Virus record (IMG/VR): IMGVR_UViG_3300044678_000259
Location: 1 to 24,377 of that record
Direction: 5' to 3' (one strand)
Source: a virus
DNA: 24,377 nt
Made by a program: the position numbers and the translations under genes. Every line of letters begins with the position of its first letter. Within the stretch, counting starts at the first letter, position 1. Positions 16,800 to 23,194 of this stretch are shown piece by piece. The notes under the pieces are model-generated. The model was not told the origin of the DNA and searched no databases. It saw only the letters and a program-made list of their open reading frames with translations.

Positions 16800-16817
16800 C
16801 CTTATAAGGTTAACCTT
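16800..16817. promoter_or_regulatory. Overlapping palindromes ahead of the short chaperone gene
   Basis: CCTTATAAGG (16800-16809) and AAGGTTAACCTT (16806-16817) are perfect palindromes sharing four bases. They lie between the -10-like box and the start codon and overlap the ribosome site. They could be a protein operator, or two competing small RNA hairpins, one of which would cover the AAGG of the ribosome site. Confidence 0.4.
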
Positions 16818-16818
16818 A

Positions 16819-16827
16819 ATTATATCA
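16819..16827 (-). promoter_or_regulatory. Extended -10 promoter-like element (TGATATAAT)
   Basis: An exact TGnTATAAT on the minus strand in the 50-base gap between the two chaperone genes. Transcription from about 16812 would give a leader of roughly 20 bases containing the strong ribosome site of the short paralog. Confidence 0.55.
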
Positions 16828-16842
16828 CAGAGGACCTATATT

Positions 16843-17526
16843 TTAACCAACAACCTCTTCATACCCCAAACCATTCCCAATACCAAACCCTGCTTTCTGT
16901 GCTCTTGCTCCACGAAGGTTTGTTATGTCATTGGCGTCTTTTCCTTTGTATAATACTCTTTTTTTCATATCTTCCCAAGCATTATCATTTTTATCTTTAT
17001 CAAGATCTACTCCTTGCATTGCCGCCGCAAATTTTTTATCACCATAATCTAATTCTCTTTTTACTTCTAATAAAGATATTAATTCTGGCATTGATATAGA
17101 GTTTTCTAAATCGTCAAAGTTCTTCCAAGCACCTATTAAAAAAGCCTCAGACTCTAACTTTACAAGATCTAGGTCTTGCCAGTTTGATCCATCGCTTTGA
17201 GACTTTGCTTGATTCTCAACAGTCTCTTCTTGATCGATATTTATCTTTATTCCAGCACAATATTCCAAAACCTTATATACTGTTTTTATATCTAAGTTAT
17301 CTTCTATCAGTTCTACTGAATCAGAAATAGATGGATAAAACTCTTGCATTGCAATTCTAACAGACTCAACCATCATCTCTATGGCTTCATCTTCTGTGCT
17401 ATCTTTATTTATTTTATTAAAACTGTCTAATATACCTCTTAGGTATTTTATTTTTGATGGGCCAACTGTTATTTCTGTACCGTCGATTAATTCGATAACA
17501 TTTTCTTCATAAACTTTTGTGGCCAT
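16843..17526 (-). CDS. Tail assembly chaperone, long paralog (GT-like, single frame)
   Basis: 227 residues. The first 95 match the following 106-residue gene (MAT, LIDGT, KI, LR, IAM, TVY shared), which marks it as a tail chaperone. The extra part, about 115-190 (WQDLDLVKLESEAFLIGAW, SMPELISLLEVKRELDYGDKKFAAAMQG), is an alpha-helical region like the T part of lambda gpGT and related actinophage chaperones, which binds tail tube protein. In most siphophages the G to GT extension needs a -1 frameshift. Here it is one continuous frame with no slippery run seen near the junction. The ATG at 17526 sits 7 bases after a TATAAT with no ribosome site, so translation is probably leaderless. The C-terminus is Gly-rich (GFGIGNGLGYEEVVG). 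Confidence 0.82.
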   Translation of the reverse strand: MATKVYEENVIELIDGTEITVGPSKIKYLRGILDSFNKINKDSTEDEAIEMMVESVRIAMQEFYPSISDSVELIEDNLDIKTVYKVLEYCAGIKINIDQEETVENQAKSQSDGSNWQDLDLVKLESEAFLIGAWKNFDDLENSISMPELISLLEVKRELDYGDKKFAAAMQGVDLDKDKNDNAWEDMKKRVLYKGKDANDITNLRGARAQKAGFGIGNGLGYEEVVG

Positions 17527-17532
17527 TAAACC

Positions 17533-17541
17533 ATTATATCA
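17533..17541 (-). promoter_or_regulatory. Extended -10 element placed for a leaderless transcript (TGATATAAT)
   Basis: An exact TGnTATAAT on the minus strand. The last T of TATAAT (17533) is 6 bases from the A of the start codon (17526), so the expected transcription start is that A. No ribosome site lies upstream. This geometry is well known in actinobacterial leaderless genes. It lies just beyond the terminator at 17550-17573. Confidence 0.62.
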
Positions 17542-17573
17542 AATAGAAAAGCCCACCGTTTTATGGGTGGGCT
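17542..17573 (-). terminator. Rho-independent terminator after the major tail protein
   Basis: On the minus strand an 8-pair GC-rich stem, AGCCCACC with GGTGGGCT (17573-17566 and 17557-17550), encloses an 8-base loop and is followed at once by TTTCTATTT. It begins 20 bases after the stop of the major tail protein gene. Confidence 0.9.
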
Positions 17574-17592
17574 AATCTTGTAAAATTACTTA

Positions 17593-18237
17593 CTAAGCAA
17601 TTGTACGATCAACAATCTTACCATACATACCGTCATCTAACGGTAACATACGGAAAGTTACGTCAAACATAGATGCTGCATCACGTTTTGCTGATGCTAC
17701 TACGTTTTCGATTGACAAAGCACGGTATCCGATATAGATACGTTCCTTATCGATTGATGGGTCACCAGTTCCTGGACCAACGGCTACTATACCACGTTCT
17801 AGAGGAACGTCGCCTAATTCACCTGAGTTGATGTCGAAACTTTGGCTTCCTGTACCAATACCTGTTGCGGTTGATAATTCATCTAAATCATTTACGTTTG
17901 CTGCTACTGCCACTAGAAGGTTTTCTAGTGTTGCTTCTGCAAATGATGTTGCCAAAGATACTTGCATGCCGTCTTTGAAAAGACGAGCAACGTCAAGAAC
18001 TTGATCAACTTGAACTTCACCGAAAGATGGTTGGAATGTAAGTTCGATACCATTGCTGGTATAACCTACGTTTGTAAAGTCAACGTCATCAGCCAAAGTA
18101 TCTTTGTATGATGTTGCTGCTTCAAATGCTGGTAGTGGTCCACTTCCAATTGCGTTGGCTAGAGCACCGTTATTATATGTAAACAATGCGGCTGCACCAA
18201 CGATAATGTTGTTGGACGATCCACGAGAATATGCCAT
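17593..18237 (-). CDS. Major tail tube protein
   Basis: 214 residues, start at an ATG with GAGGT 7 bases upstream. It is the expected tail tube subunit: it lies between the tail terminator and the tail chaperones, has the right length, and its pattern fits (GIELTFQPSFGEVQVDQVLDVARLF split by short loops, and a C-terminal SMFDVTFRMLPLDDGMYGKI). In tail tube proteins this beta-sandwich stacks as hexameric rings around the tape measure. The gene is in its own cassette: an 85-base leader with promoter-like boxes ahead and a strong terminator behind. Its codons are visibly richer in G and C than its neighbours' (for instance CGT for arginine), fitting a protein made in hundreds of copies per virion. 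Confidence 0.9.
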   Translation of the reverse strand: MAYSRGSSNNIIVGAAALFTYNNGALANAIGSGPLPAFEAATSYKDTLADDVDFTNVGYTSNGIELTFQPSFGEVQVDQVLDVARLFKDGMQVSLATSFAEATLENLLVAVAANVNDLDELSTATGIGTGSQSFDINSGELGDVPLERGIVAVGPGTGDPSIDKERIYIGYRALSIENVVASAKRDAASMFDVTFRMLPLDDGMYGKIVDRTIA

Positions 18238-18274
18238 TTATTTCACCTCTCCTTGTAAAGGGTTTTCTTATTTA

Positions 18275-18311
18275 GTTGTAAAGCGATGTTTCCTCAAGGT
18301 CAAGTATAACA
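18275..18311 (-). promoter_or_regulatory. Promoter region of the major tail protein gene
   Basis: Two overlapping candidates on the minus strand. TGTTATACT (18311-18303) is an extended -10 with one mismatch in the hexamer, giving a leader near 59 bases. TTGACC (18303-18298), 17 bases, then TACAAC (18280-18275) is a -35/-10 pair with weaker -10. The 85-base gap is the widest in the tail block. I cannot decide between them from sequence. Confidence 0.5.
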
Positions 18312-18322
18312 CCATTTTGTTA

Positions 18323-18901
18323 TTAGAATCTAGAGGAAAACTGCCCTTTATCTTCTTCTGAAATGTTTGAATATTTATGCCAATCGTAATCTAAGATAAT
18401 CTTGTTTCCCGCAAAGGTTCTGGCTGTTCCAAAGTCTATGATGTCTCTAGTCTCTTGAAGTTGGTAGGTTTTAAAGGTGTGAAAATATAGGGGAAGGGAC
18501 ATATCCTTAAGTGCTATGTTTGGGCCAGGGATTTCTGTTTCTTGGTTATCCCTTATCCATTTATTTATATCAACTGCAGACTCATCCAGTGCGTTTAAGA
18601 GATCTTGAATTTTTTGACTTATAATGATTGTTCTTTCAACTGCGTCGTCACCAAAGTTATAAAAATAGTACATTATTTGTTCACTATATGTATGAGGAAA
18701 ATTCTTTCTATTCATTCTAAACATTCTGTCATATACTGCAAATGTTCCTTCAGAGTTTGGAAATGATTCAGTCAGAGCAGCAATGTCTGTTGGGCTAGTA
18801 GGAAAAAACGGTATAGTAAAATCTTGATCAAAAAACTCACTAATCTTATTTTGTAAATAAGCATTAATCAATGAAGGTGGATGATGTATCGTAGCAGCCA
18901 T
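18323..18901 (-). CDS. Putative tail terminator protein
   Basis: 192 residues, start overlapping the upstream stop (TAATG at 18901). It is a mixed alpha/beta protein: an N-terminal helix (SLINAYLQNKISEFF), strands with SEGTFAVYDRMFRMN, aromatic MYYFYNF, then helices (AVERTIIISQKIQDLLNALDES) and a beta C-terminus (PLYFHTFKTYQLQET). It lies between the neck protein and the tail tube gene. In siphoviruses this slot is the tail terminator, a hexameric ring that stops tube growth and joins tail to head. The call rests on gene order, length and the overall fold pattern. No single motif proves it. Confidence 0.66.
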   Translation of the reverse strand: MAATIHHPPSLINAYLQNKISEFFDQDFTIPFFPTSPTDIAALTESFPNSEGTFAVYDRMFRMNRKNFPHTYSEQIMYYFYNFGDDAVERTIIISQKIQDLLNALDESAVDINKWIRDNQETEIPGPNIALKDMSLPLYFHTFKTYQLQETRDIIDFGTARTFAGNKIILDYDWHKYSNISEEDKGQFSSRF

Positions 18902-19569
18902 TATGCAATCACCGCATTAGAAATCCACTTATATCCAGTTGAATACCCAACACCTTTACCACTACGTTTTCCTGCTGCCATATTAGTTTTAAATACTTGT
19001 GGTCTTTTTATATAATCATATAGACCAGATGCTTTTAAAAATGATTGTTTAAAATATTGTAGAAAGAACATATCTATAGTTGACTCAAAACTACCCTGTG
19101 CATCTTCTCCACCAGGGCTAGATACTGAAACTGGATTTCTAGTAAACACTGTTTCTCCATCTTGCTCAAAAACCAATACAGGTGATTTCTTAGGTCTTAT
19201 TATAACTGGAATACCGTTTTCCATTATTTTTGCTTTATTATAAAAAGGAGTTGTTGATCCATCTTTTACTTGAGATGATTGTGTAAATGTGGACATCACT
19301 GATAATCCTAATCCACTAACAGTATATTGTATATCAAATAATCTTGCATCTGGACTTCCAGACTTATACCACTCATAAACATGTTGCAATGCTGCTGGAT
19401 CTATTCTAGCGTTGGTGTCAACAAATTGTTTCAAAACCTCTATCGTTTGTTTTCCAAGATTATTTAAAAATAACTTTTTGCCACCCTCAACTCCTTCTAA
19501 AAACCCCATAGAGTATTTTACAATATTGTCCATATCTTTTTTAAACTGTCTTGTATCAAATCTTATCAT
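18901..19569 (-). CDS. HK97 gp10-like neck / tail completion protein
   Basis: 222 residues, overlapping the upstream gene by the ATGA of 19566-19569. The N-terminus fits gp10-type neck proteins: a long amphipathic helix (FDTRQFKKDMDNIVKYSM, then KLFLNNLGKQTIEVLKQFVDT) followed by VDTNARIDPAALQHVYEWYK, where the family has a similar 'D.GALR.SW' turn. The rest is beta-rich with basic loops (RPKKSPVLVFEQDGE) and a lysine/glycine-rich C-terminal stretch (AAGKRSGKGVGYSTGYKW). In the family the protein completes the head-tail joint on the tail side. Position after the stopper and before the tail terminator agrees. Longer than typical gp10 proteins by some 70 residues. Confidence 0.7.
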   Translation of the reverse strand: MIRFDTRQFKKDMDNIVKYSMGFLEGVEGGKKLFLNNLGKQTIEVLKQFVDTNARIDPAALQHVYEWYKSGSPDARLFDIQYTVSGLGLSVMSTFTQSSQVKDGSTTPFYNKAKIMENGIPVIIRPKKSPVLVFEQDGETVFTRNPVSVSSPGGEDAQGSFESTIDMFFLQYFKQSFLKASGLYDYIKRPQVFKTNMAAGKRSGKGVGYSTGYKWISNAVIA

Positions 19570-20015
19570 AAATCTATCGCCTGACTATCAGACCTTTTAA
19601 TTACAATCTTATAATATTCTGTTTTTCCAAACAAACCAGAGTATGGGCTTAGTGTTGCAATTTCAAAAAGACTTGATTTACCAGCACGAACCCCACCTGT
19701 TTCAACATATATAGGGTTACCTTCTCCATCTGATATATTTGTTATAATAAGATTAGTTAATGCAATTCCACCATTCATATCATCAAATCTAATGTCTGTT
19801 GGAACTCTACCGCTCAAAACTTTGTCAAACAAGATTGCTACATTTTGTACTTGTTGCTCTTCTTTATTTCTAAGGTTGCCAGATGCAAAGTAACATTTTA
19901 TATCTTTAAATTTTGACCATTGCTTTTTAATATTACCGTACTGACCTTGCTCAACAGATGAATAATACACTTCTGCTGTCATGGGATATAAAAAGTTGTC
20001 GTCTAAACATGTCAT
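19566..20015 (-). CDS. Head closure / stopper-like protein
   Basis: 149 residues, start in a 4-base ATGA overlap with the connector gene. The pattern PMTAEVYYSSVEQGQYGNIKKQW, broken by short loops, with DIKCYFASG after it is the beta-barrel opening seen in head-tail joining proteins of the SPP1 gp16 / HK97 stopper type, which plug the portal channel and receive the tail. The C-terminal half has strands and a flexible GGVRAGKSSLFEI loop. It is in the canonical order: connector, stopper, neck, tail terminator. No catalytic role is expected. Confidence is higher for 'head-tail joining protein' than for the exact type. Confidence 0.72.
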   Translation of the reverse strand: MTCLDDNFLYPMTAEVYYSSVEQGQYGNIKKQWSKFKDIKCYFASGNLRNKEEQQVQNVAILFDKVLSGRVPTDIRFDDMNGGIALTNLIITNISDGEGNPIYVETGGVRAGKSSLFEIATLSPYSGLFGKTEYYKIVIKRSDSQAIDL

Positions 20016-20923
20016 AGTATTCCTAGTCTAGTAATGTTTTTAGTATATTTTGATAGTATTTGATCAACTATGATATTACCTGTACCGCTAAATAATTTAC
20101 TAGCATTAAATTTAACCTTGTATTGGTCTGTTTGATATTCTTCAACATATCTTTTATATTGATCAAGTCTTCCACATTTAATATCATTAACTAACATTTC
20201 TGTTGCTGCCTGAATATCTGATGGAACTGTTTTATATCCAGCATCTAGAACTAATGTATAGTCATATCCTGTAGGAAAGGTAACAGTGTCCCAACCGTAA
20301 TACCCTAAATCACCGTATGATACTGGAAGATTTGGTAGCGTTTTTTCTAATCTATTTAATGATTCTGTTGAATTGGGAATATATTCTTGTACAGCAGAGT
20401 TATCTAATGATAATTTAAAATATCTATCGTTTGTTTCTTCATCAACATCAAAAATTAAAACATCGTTTTCATAAACTCTCAATACCTTGTAAGCATTTAC
20501 CCACAAAGGTATATAGTCTAATCCTTCTCCAACTGTTTGAACAATAACTTTTTGATTATAAAAACCATCAACAACGAATGAGTCAATAATTGATCTTGCA
20601 ATAAGTTCGTTATATTTTGCTTCTGTTATTTCTGAAGCGGTAGTTCCAAGTTTATTGGGGTCAGTATATGGTCTTACTATGTCTAAATTATCTTCAAACA
20701 CTATTTCTTCATCTGAATTTAAAATCTTAACTTCATATTTTCTGTCAAATTCTATTTTTGATAATGGTATTACATATGTTATTTGTAAGTTTGCTGAAGT
20801 TATATTTGATTCTTCAACAAAGTGTTCCACCAAATCCTGTAATCTAAGAGTGTAGATATCTCCACTTGTTGGGACATCAAACTTTAGTGTTAGTGGGTAT
20901 GGTGGAACCCTTAATGCTTCCAT
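20012..20923 (-). CDS. Head-tail connector (adaptor-like) protein
   Basis: 303 residues, start 3 bases after the upstream stop with no clear ribosome site, so probably coupled. The C-terminal part looks like the helical adaptor that binds the portal: TVPSDIQAATEMLVNDIKCG and LDQYKRYVEEYQTDQYKVKF, then NIIVDQILSKYTKN, a pattern typical of gp6/gp15-like connectors (helices with 'P.DI..A...L...'). The first about 190 residues are beta-rich (YTLRLQDLVEHF, ANLQITYVIPLSKIEF, YKVLRVYENDVLIFDVDEE) and make the protein longer than the 100-150 residues of classic adaptors, so an extra N-terminal domain decorates the connector. The connector role is likely; the extra domain is unassigned. Confidence 0.74.
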   Translation of the reverse strand: MEALRVPPYPLTLKFDVPTSGDIYTLRLQDLVEHFVEESNITSANLQITYVIPLSKIEFDRKYEVKILNSDEEIVFEDNLDIVRPYTDPNKLGTTASEITEAKYNELIARSIIDSFVVDGFYNQKVIVQTVGEGLDYIPLWVNAYKVLRVYENDVLIFDVDEETNDRYFKLSLDNSAVQEYIPNSTESLNRLEKTLPNLPVSYGDLGYYGWDTVTFPTGYDYTLVLDAGYKTVPSDIQAATEMLVNDIKCGRLDQYKRYVEEYQTDQYKVKFNASKLFSGTGNIIVDQILSKYTKNITRLGIL

Positions 20924-20926
20924 TGT

Positions 20927-21367
20927 TTATAAGCCGTATTCCCTTGCAACGTCTTCTGGTTTCAAAACTGTAATGTGATTACGTGTTGACCATTCTTTTG
21001 CTTGCTCTGCGGATACGTAGTTGATACCAACTTTTACTTGGCCTACACCCATCCAGGATACGTTCTTAGTTGACTTAATTGCAACTTTTTCTTTACCTTG
21101 TTTAGGTTCAGCAGGTTTTTCTTTTTTAGTTCTTGGTTGTTTTCCAACACCAATGGCACCAGTTGATAATGGAGCAAGTCCTTCAACAAGGTCTTCAACT
21201 GCTTGTTTTTTATCTTCTGGAATTAATGCTTCGCCTGGGGCTAACAATGCTGGTTGGATTTCTTCTATAACTTCTTCTACAATATCTTCAACAATTGCGT
21301 CTTGAATAGTATTTTCTTCAACTGTTTCTGGTGTTTGTAGATCTAAATCTTTGTCTAATTCTGACAT
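20927..21367 (-). CDS. Small head-region protein, acidic N-terminus and compact C-terminal domain
   Basis: 146 residues with a good ribosome site (AAGGAGG, 5 bases before the ATG). Three parts are visible: a strongly acidic first 70 residues (ELDKDLDLQTPETVEEN, VEDIVEEVIEEI), a lysine-rich linker (about 80-100, KEKPAEPKQGKEK), and a C-terminal compact domain (VSWMGVGQVKVGINYVSAEQ, then AKEWSTRNHITVLKPEDVAREYGL in pieces). Proteins with an ending like 'VG.LKVGYN.V....A..W......V...TPEEVAREY' occur beside capsid genes in many phages, role unclear. It could be a capsid decoration or an assembly factor. It sits just after the capsid gene and the hairpin at 21409-21439, with its own -10-like box. 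Confidence 0.66.
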   Translation of the reverse strand: MSELDKDLDLQTPETVEENTIQDAIVEDIVEEVIEEIQPALLAPGEALIPEDKKQAVEDLVEGLAPLSTGAIGVGKQPRTKKEKPAEPKQGKEKVAIKSTKNVSWMGVGQVKVGINYVSAEQAKEWSTRNHITVLKPEDVAREYGL

Positions 21368-21384
21368 ATATTCCTCCTTGTAGT

Positions 21385-21393
21385 ATTATATCA
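21385..21393 (-). promoter_or_regulatory. Extended -10 promoter-like element (TGATATAAT)
   Basis: An exact TGnTATAAT on the minus strand, downstream of the capsid gene's hairpin. The predicted start near 21378 would put only about 11 bases before the ATG at 21367, just enough for the AGGAGG ribosome site. No -35 box is evident. Confidence 0.5.
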
Positions 21394-21408
21394 TTTAATT
21401 AAATATTA

Positions 21409-21439
21409 AAGGGAGTAAGAAATTAATCCTACTCCCCTT
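21409..21439 (-). terminator. Hairpin after the major capsid gene, probable (partial) terminator
   Basis: On the minus strand a 12-pair stem with one bulged G and one G-T pair, 6-base loop (21421-21426), then TTTAATATTTAATT. It starts 22 bases after the capsid stop. The U-rich tail is interrupted, so termination may be incomplete. Confidence 0.65.
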
Positions 21440-21460
21440 AAAATTGTATTACAGATTAGG

Positions 21461-22606
21461 CTATTCGCCTGCTGCATCCGCATAAGCGACTGCATCTAGT
21501 TCTTCCCATTGAATACCGAAACGAACGAAAACTGTATATTCTACAGTATCTTTCTTTGGTCTGTATTCGCGGTTAACTGTGATGTCGCGTTGGAAACCCC
21601 ATACACGGTTAGCAGGGAATGTCAAATCGACATATCCTGCAGGGTAGTAAGGAACTTCTTGAACATCAATTCCGAGTACACGTGTTGTACGTGCTCCTCC
21701 GAATGTTTGTGCGTTACCATCAAGGTATGCTTGACGATTTGCTTCTGTACCTGGACCTTTATTTACAAAGGCTTCGGCAATTGCATCGGCAAGAGTACCA
21801 TTGTTTTTAACAATACCTTGGAAAACGTCTGTACCTGCGTAGAACTTAAGATTATTCTTAAGTGCACGGTACTTACGTGGCATTGCAAGAATTATATCTT
21901 GCAGTGTGCTTGTTGTCCAAGCGTTTGATACTACGTTGGCTACTGACTCGTGTGCTGCTGAAGTGTTCGCTGTTACTTGATTTACGAAACCGTTCATGAT
22001 GCTAGTGAAAGCATTATTTCCTGTTCCTGTTCCGTTAATTGCAAGGTCTTCGATATCATTACCGAATGCGTTGGTCATCAATCTTACGATATGATCTTCC
22101 AATGCTGCACCTTCAATATTGTCTTCAAGTGCTTCTGATGATACTTCCCAGTCTAAGCGAATTTTCTTTGTAGTTAATTCAACTTTTGAGAATGTTGCAC
22201 CAGCGTTTGTGTATTCGCCCAAGCCTTGTGAGGCTGCACGGATTACACGTTCTCCAACGTTAACTTTTTCAAGTTCCATTGTGTTTGCTTTCATGGTCAC
22301 TCTGCGACCATCTTTAGCCAATACAGTTGCGTCCCACACATAGTCTATAAAACGACGTGCTTGTTCAGGGCGTAAGATACCGCTTCCAGTATCACCTGAA
22401 GGATTTACTGCGTTAACTCCTGATGTAGAGCCAAATGATGCTTCTGCGATGTTACCTATAACACCACCGTTTGCATAGTTGCCTGCTACGTTTTCACCAG
22501 CATCAGAACCAGATGCGAATGCACCTTGTGCTTGAAACGTTCCAGGTTGTGTTCCACCTAGATCGCCTGATGTTCCTGGCTGATTTTTAATTATTTCTTC
22601 CGACAT
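21461..22606 (-). CDS. Major capsid protein, HK97 fold
   Basis: 381 residues. I start at the ATG at 22606, because GGAGGT lies 7 bases upstream. An in-frame GTG five codons earlier is itself part of that ribosome site. The protein has the HK97-type pattern: a Gly-rich N-terminal arm (GTSGDLGGTQPGTF), then the E-loop/P-domain region (NTMELEKVNVGERVIRAASQ, KIRLDWEVSSEALEDNIEG), the spine helix (LEDHIVRLMTNAFGNDIEDL), and a C-terminal A-domain (VQEVPYYPAGYVDLTF, WGFQRDITVNREYRPK). It forms the icosahedral shell. The codons use far more CGT and GC-ending triplets than the tail genes, as expected for the most abundant virion protein. It sits after the protease-scaffold and before a hairpin. Confidence 0.92.
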   Translation of the reverse strand: MSEEIIKNQPGTSGDLGGTQPGTFQAQGAFASGSDAGENVAGNYANGGVIGNIAEASFGSTSGVNAVNPSGDTGSGILRPEQARRFIDYVWDATVLAKDGRRVTMKANTMELEKVNVGERVIRAASQGLGEYTNAGATFSKVELTTKKIRLDWEVSSEALEDNIEGAALEDHIVRLMTNAFGNDIEDLAINGTGTGNNAFTSIMNGFVNQVTANTSAAHESVANVVSNAWTTSTLQDIILAMPRKYRALKNNLKFYAGTDVFQGIVKNNGTLADAIAEAFVNKGPGTEANRQAYLDGNAQTFGGARTTRVLGIDVQEVPYYPAGYVDLTFPANRVWGFQRDITVNREYRPKKDTVEYTVFVRFGIQWEELDAVAYADAAGE

Positions 22607-22630
22607 ATATTTCACCTCCACGTGATTTTT

Positions 22631-23194
22631 CTATCTGAATAGATCGGCTGTTTTGAGGAAACGTCCGCCCCATAGGGATTTCTCAACCATTACTGGTTGT
22701 AACTGTACGACCTCGCCGAGATCGCCAGACTTTCGGAAAGCGGTATCAGATTCTACTGATTCCATTCTCTTTCCAAACTCGTTAACTGCACCGTTTGTTT
22801 CAACTAGTGCATTTTGTGTATTAACAATTTGTGACTTTGTGTCAGCAACTTGTTTGTTTAAATCTGCAACTTCTGTCTGTAAAGACTTTACTGTTGCAAG
22901 TAGATCGCTAAAGGCTGATGTAAGAGTATTCTTAACTTCTGTTACTGCCTCAACAATAACATCGTCTGCTTTAGATACTTCTGTAGCAACTTCTTCAATA
23001 ACTTCTGCTACTGCTTCAACTGTGTCTGCTTTTTCTGCTTCCACAACTGTTTCCGCTGCTGGTGCATCTTCTGCAACAACTTCTGTAACAGGAGCATCAA
23101 CTACGGCATCTGCCTCTGGAGCAACCTCAACATTTTCAACTGCAATATCAGATTTTTCAACAATCTCTGCTACTACTTCTGTTGTTTCTGTCAT
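22631..23194 (-). CDS. Nested scaffold protein, internal start inside the protease gene
   Basis: An in-frame ATG at codon 256 of the protease gene has AAGGAGGT (23202-23209) exactly 7 bases ahead, the best ribosome site in the window. It would make a free 187-residue protein: an acidic Glu/Val/Ala-rich segment (about 1-85), then a coiled coil (LLATVKSLQTEVADLNKQVA), and a short basic C-terminus (WGGRFLKTADLF). That is the design of capsid scaffolds: a helical rod and a basic foot that binds the capsid protein. In phage lambda the scaffold Nu3 is made from the end of the protease gene C in the same way. The internal start is strongly supported; the role is known from the family. Confidence 0.78.
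   Translation of the reverse strand: MTETTEVVAEIVEKSDIAVENVEVAPEADAVVDAPVTEVVAEDAPAAETVVEAEKADTVEAVAEVIEEVATEVSKADDVIVEAVTEVKNTLTSAFSDLLATVKSLQTEVADLNKQVADTKSQIVNTQNALVETNGAVNEFGKRMESVESDTAFRKSGDLGEVVQLQPVMVEKSLWGGRFLKTADLFR

Noticed and set aside
16638-17099. A 153-codon open frame on the plus strand over both chaperone genes
   Set aside because: It crosses two real minus-strand genes and their intergenic signals, and the product shows no plausible folding pattern beyond random hydrophobic stretches.
16843-17526. A programmed -1 frameshift in the long chaperone gene
   Set aside because: The frame is continuous through the G/T junction, and I see no X-XXY-YYZ slippery run near residues 90-115.
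21509-21928. A cysteine-rich plus-strand open frame inside the capsid gene
   Set aside because: The cysteines come from reading GC-richer capsid codons backwards (for example GCA as TGC). No metal-binding spacing and no start signal.
22607-22621. An in-frame GTG start for the capsid five codons upstream
   Set aside because: The GTG is part of the GTGGAGGT ribosome site itself, so the ATG at 22606 is the start.
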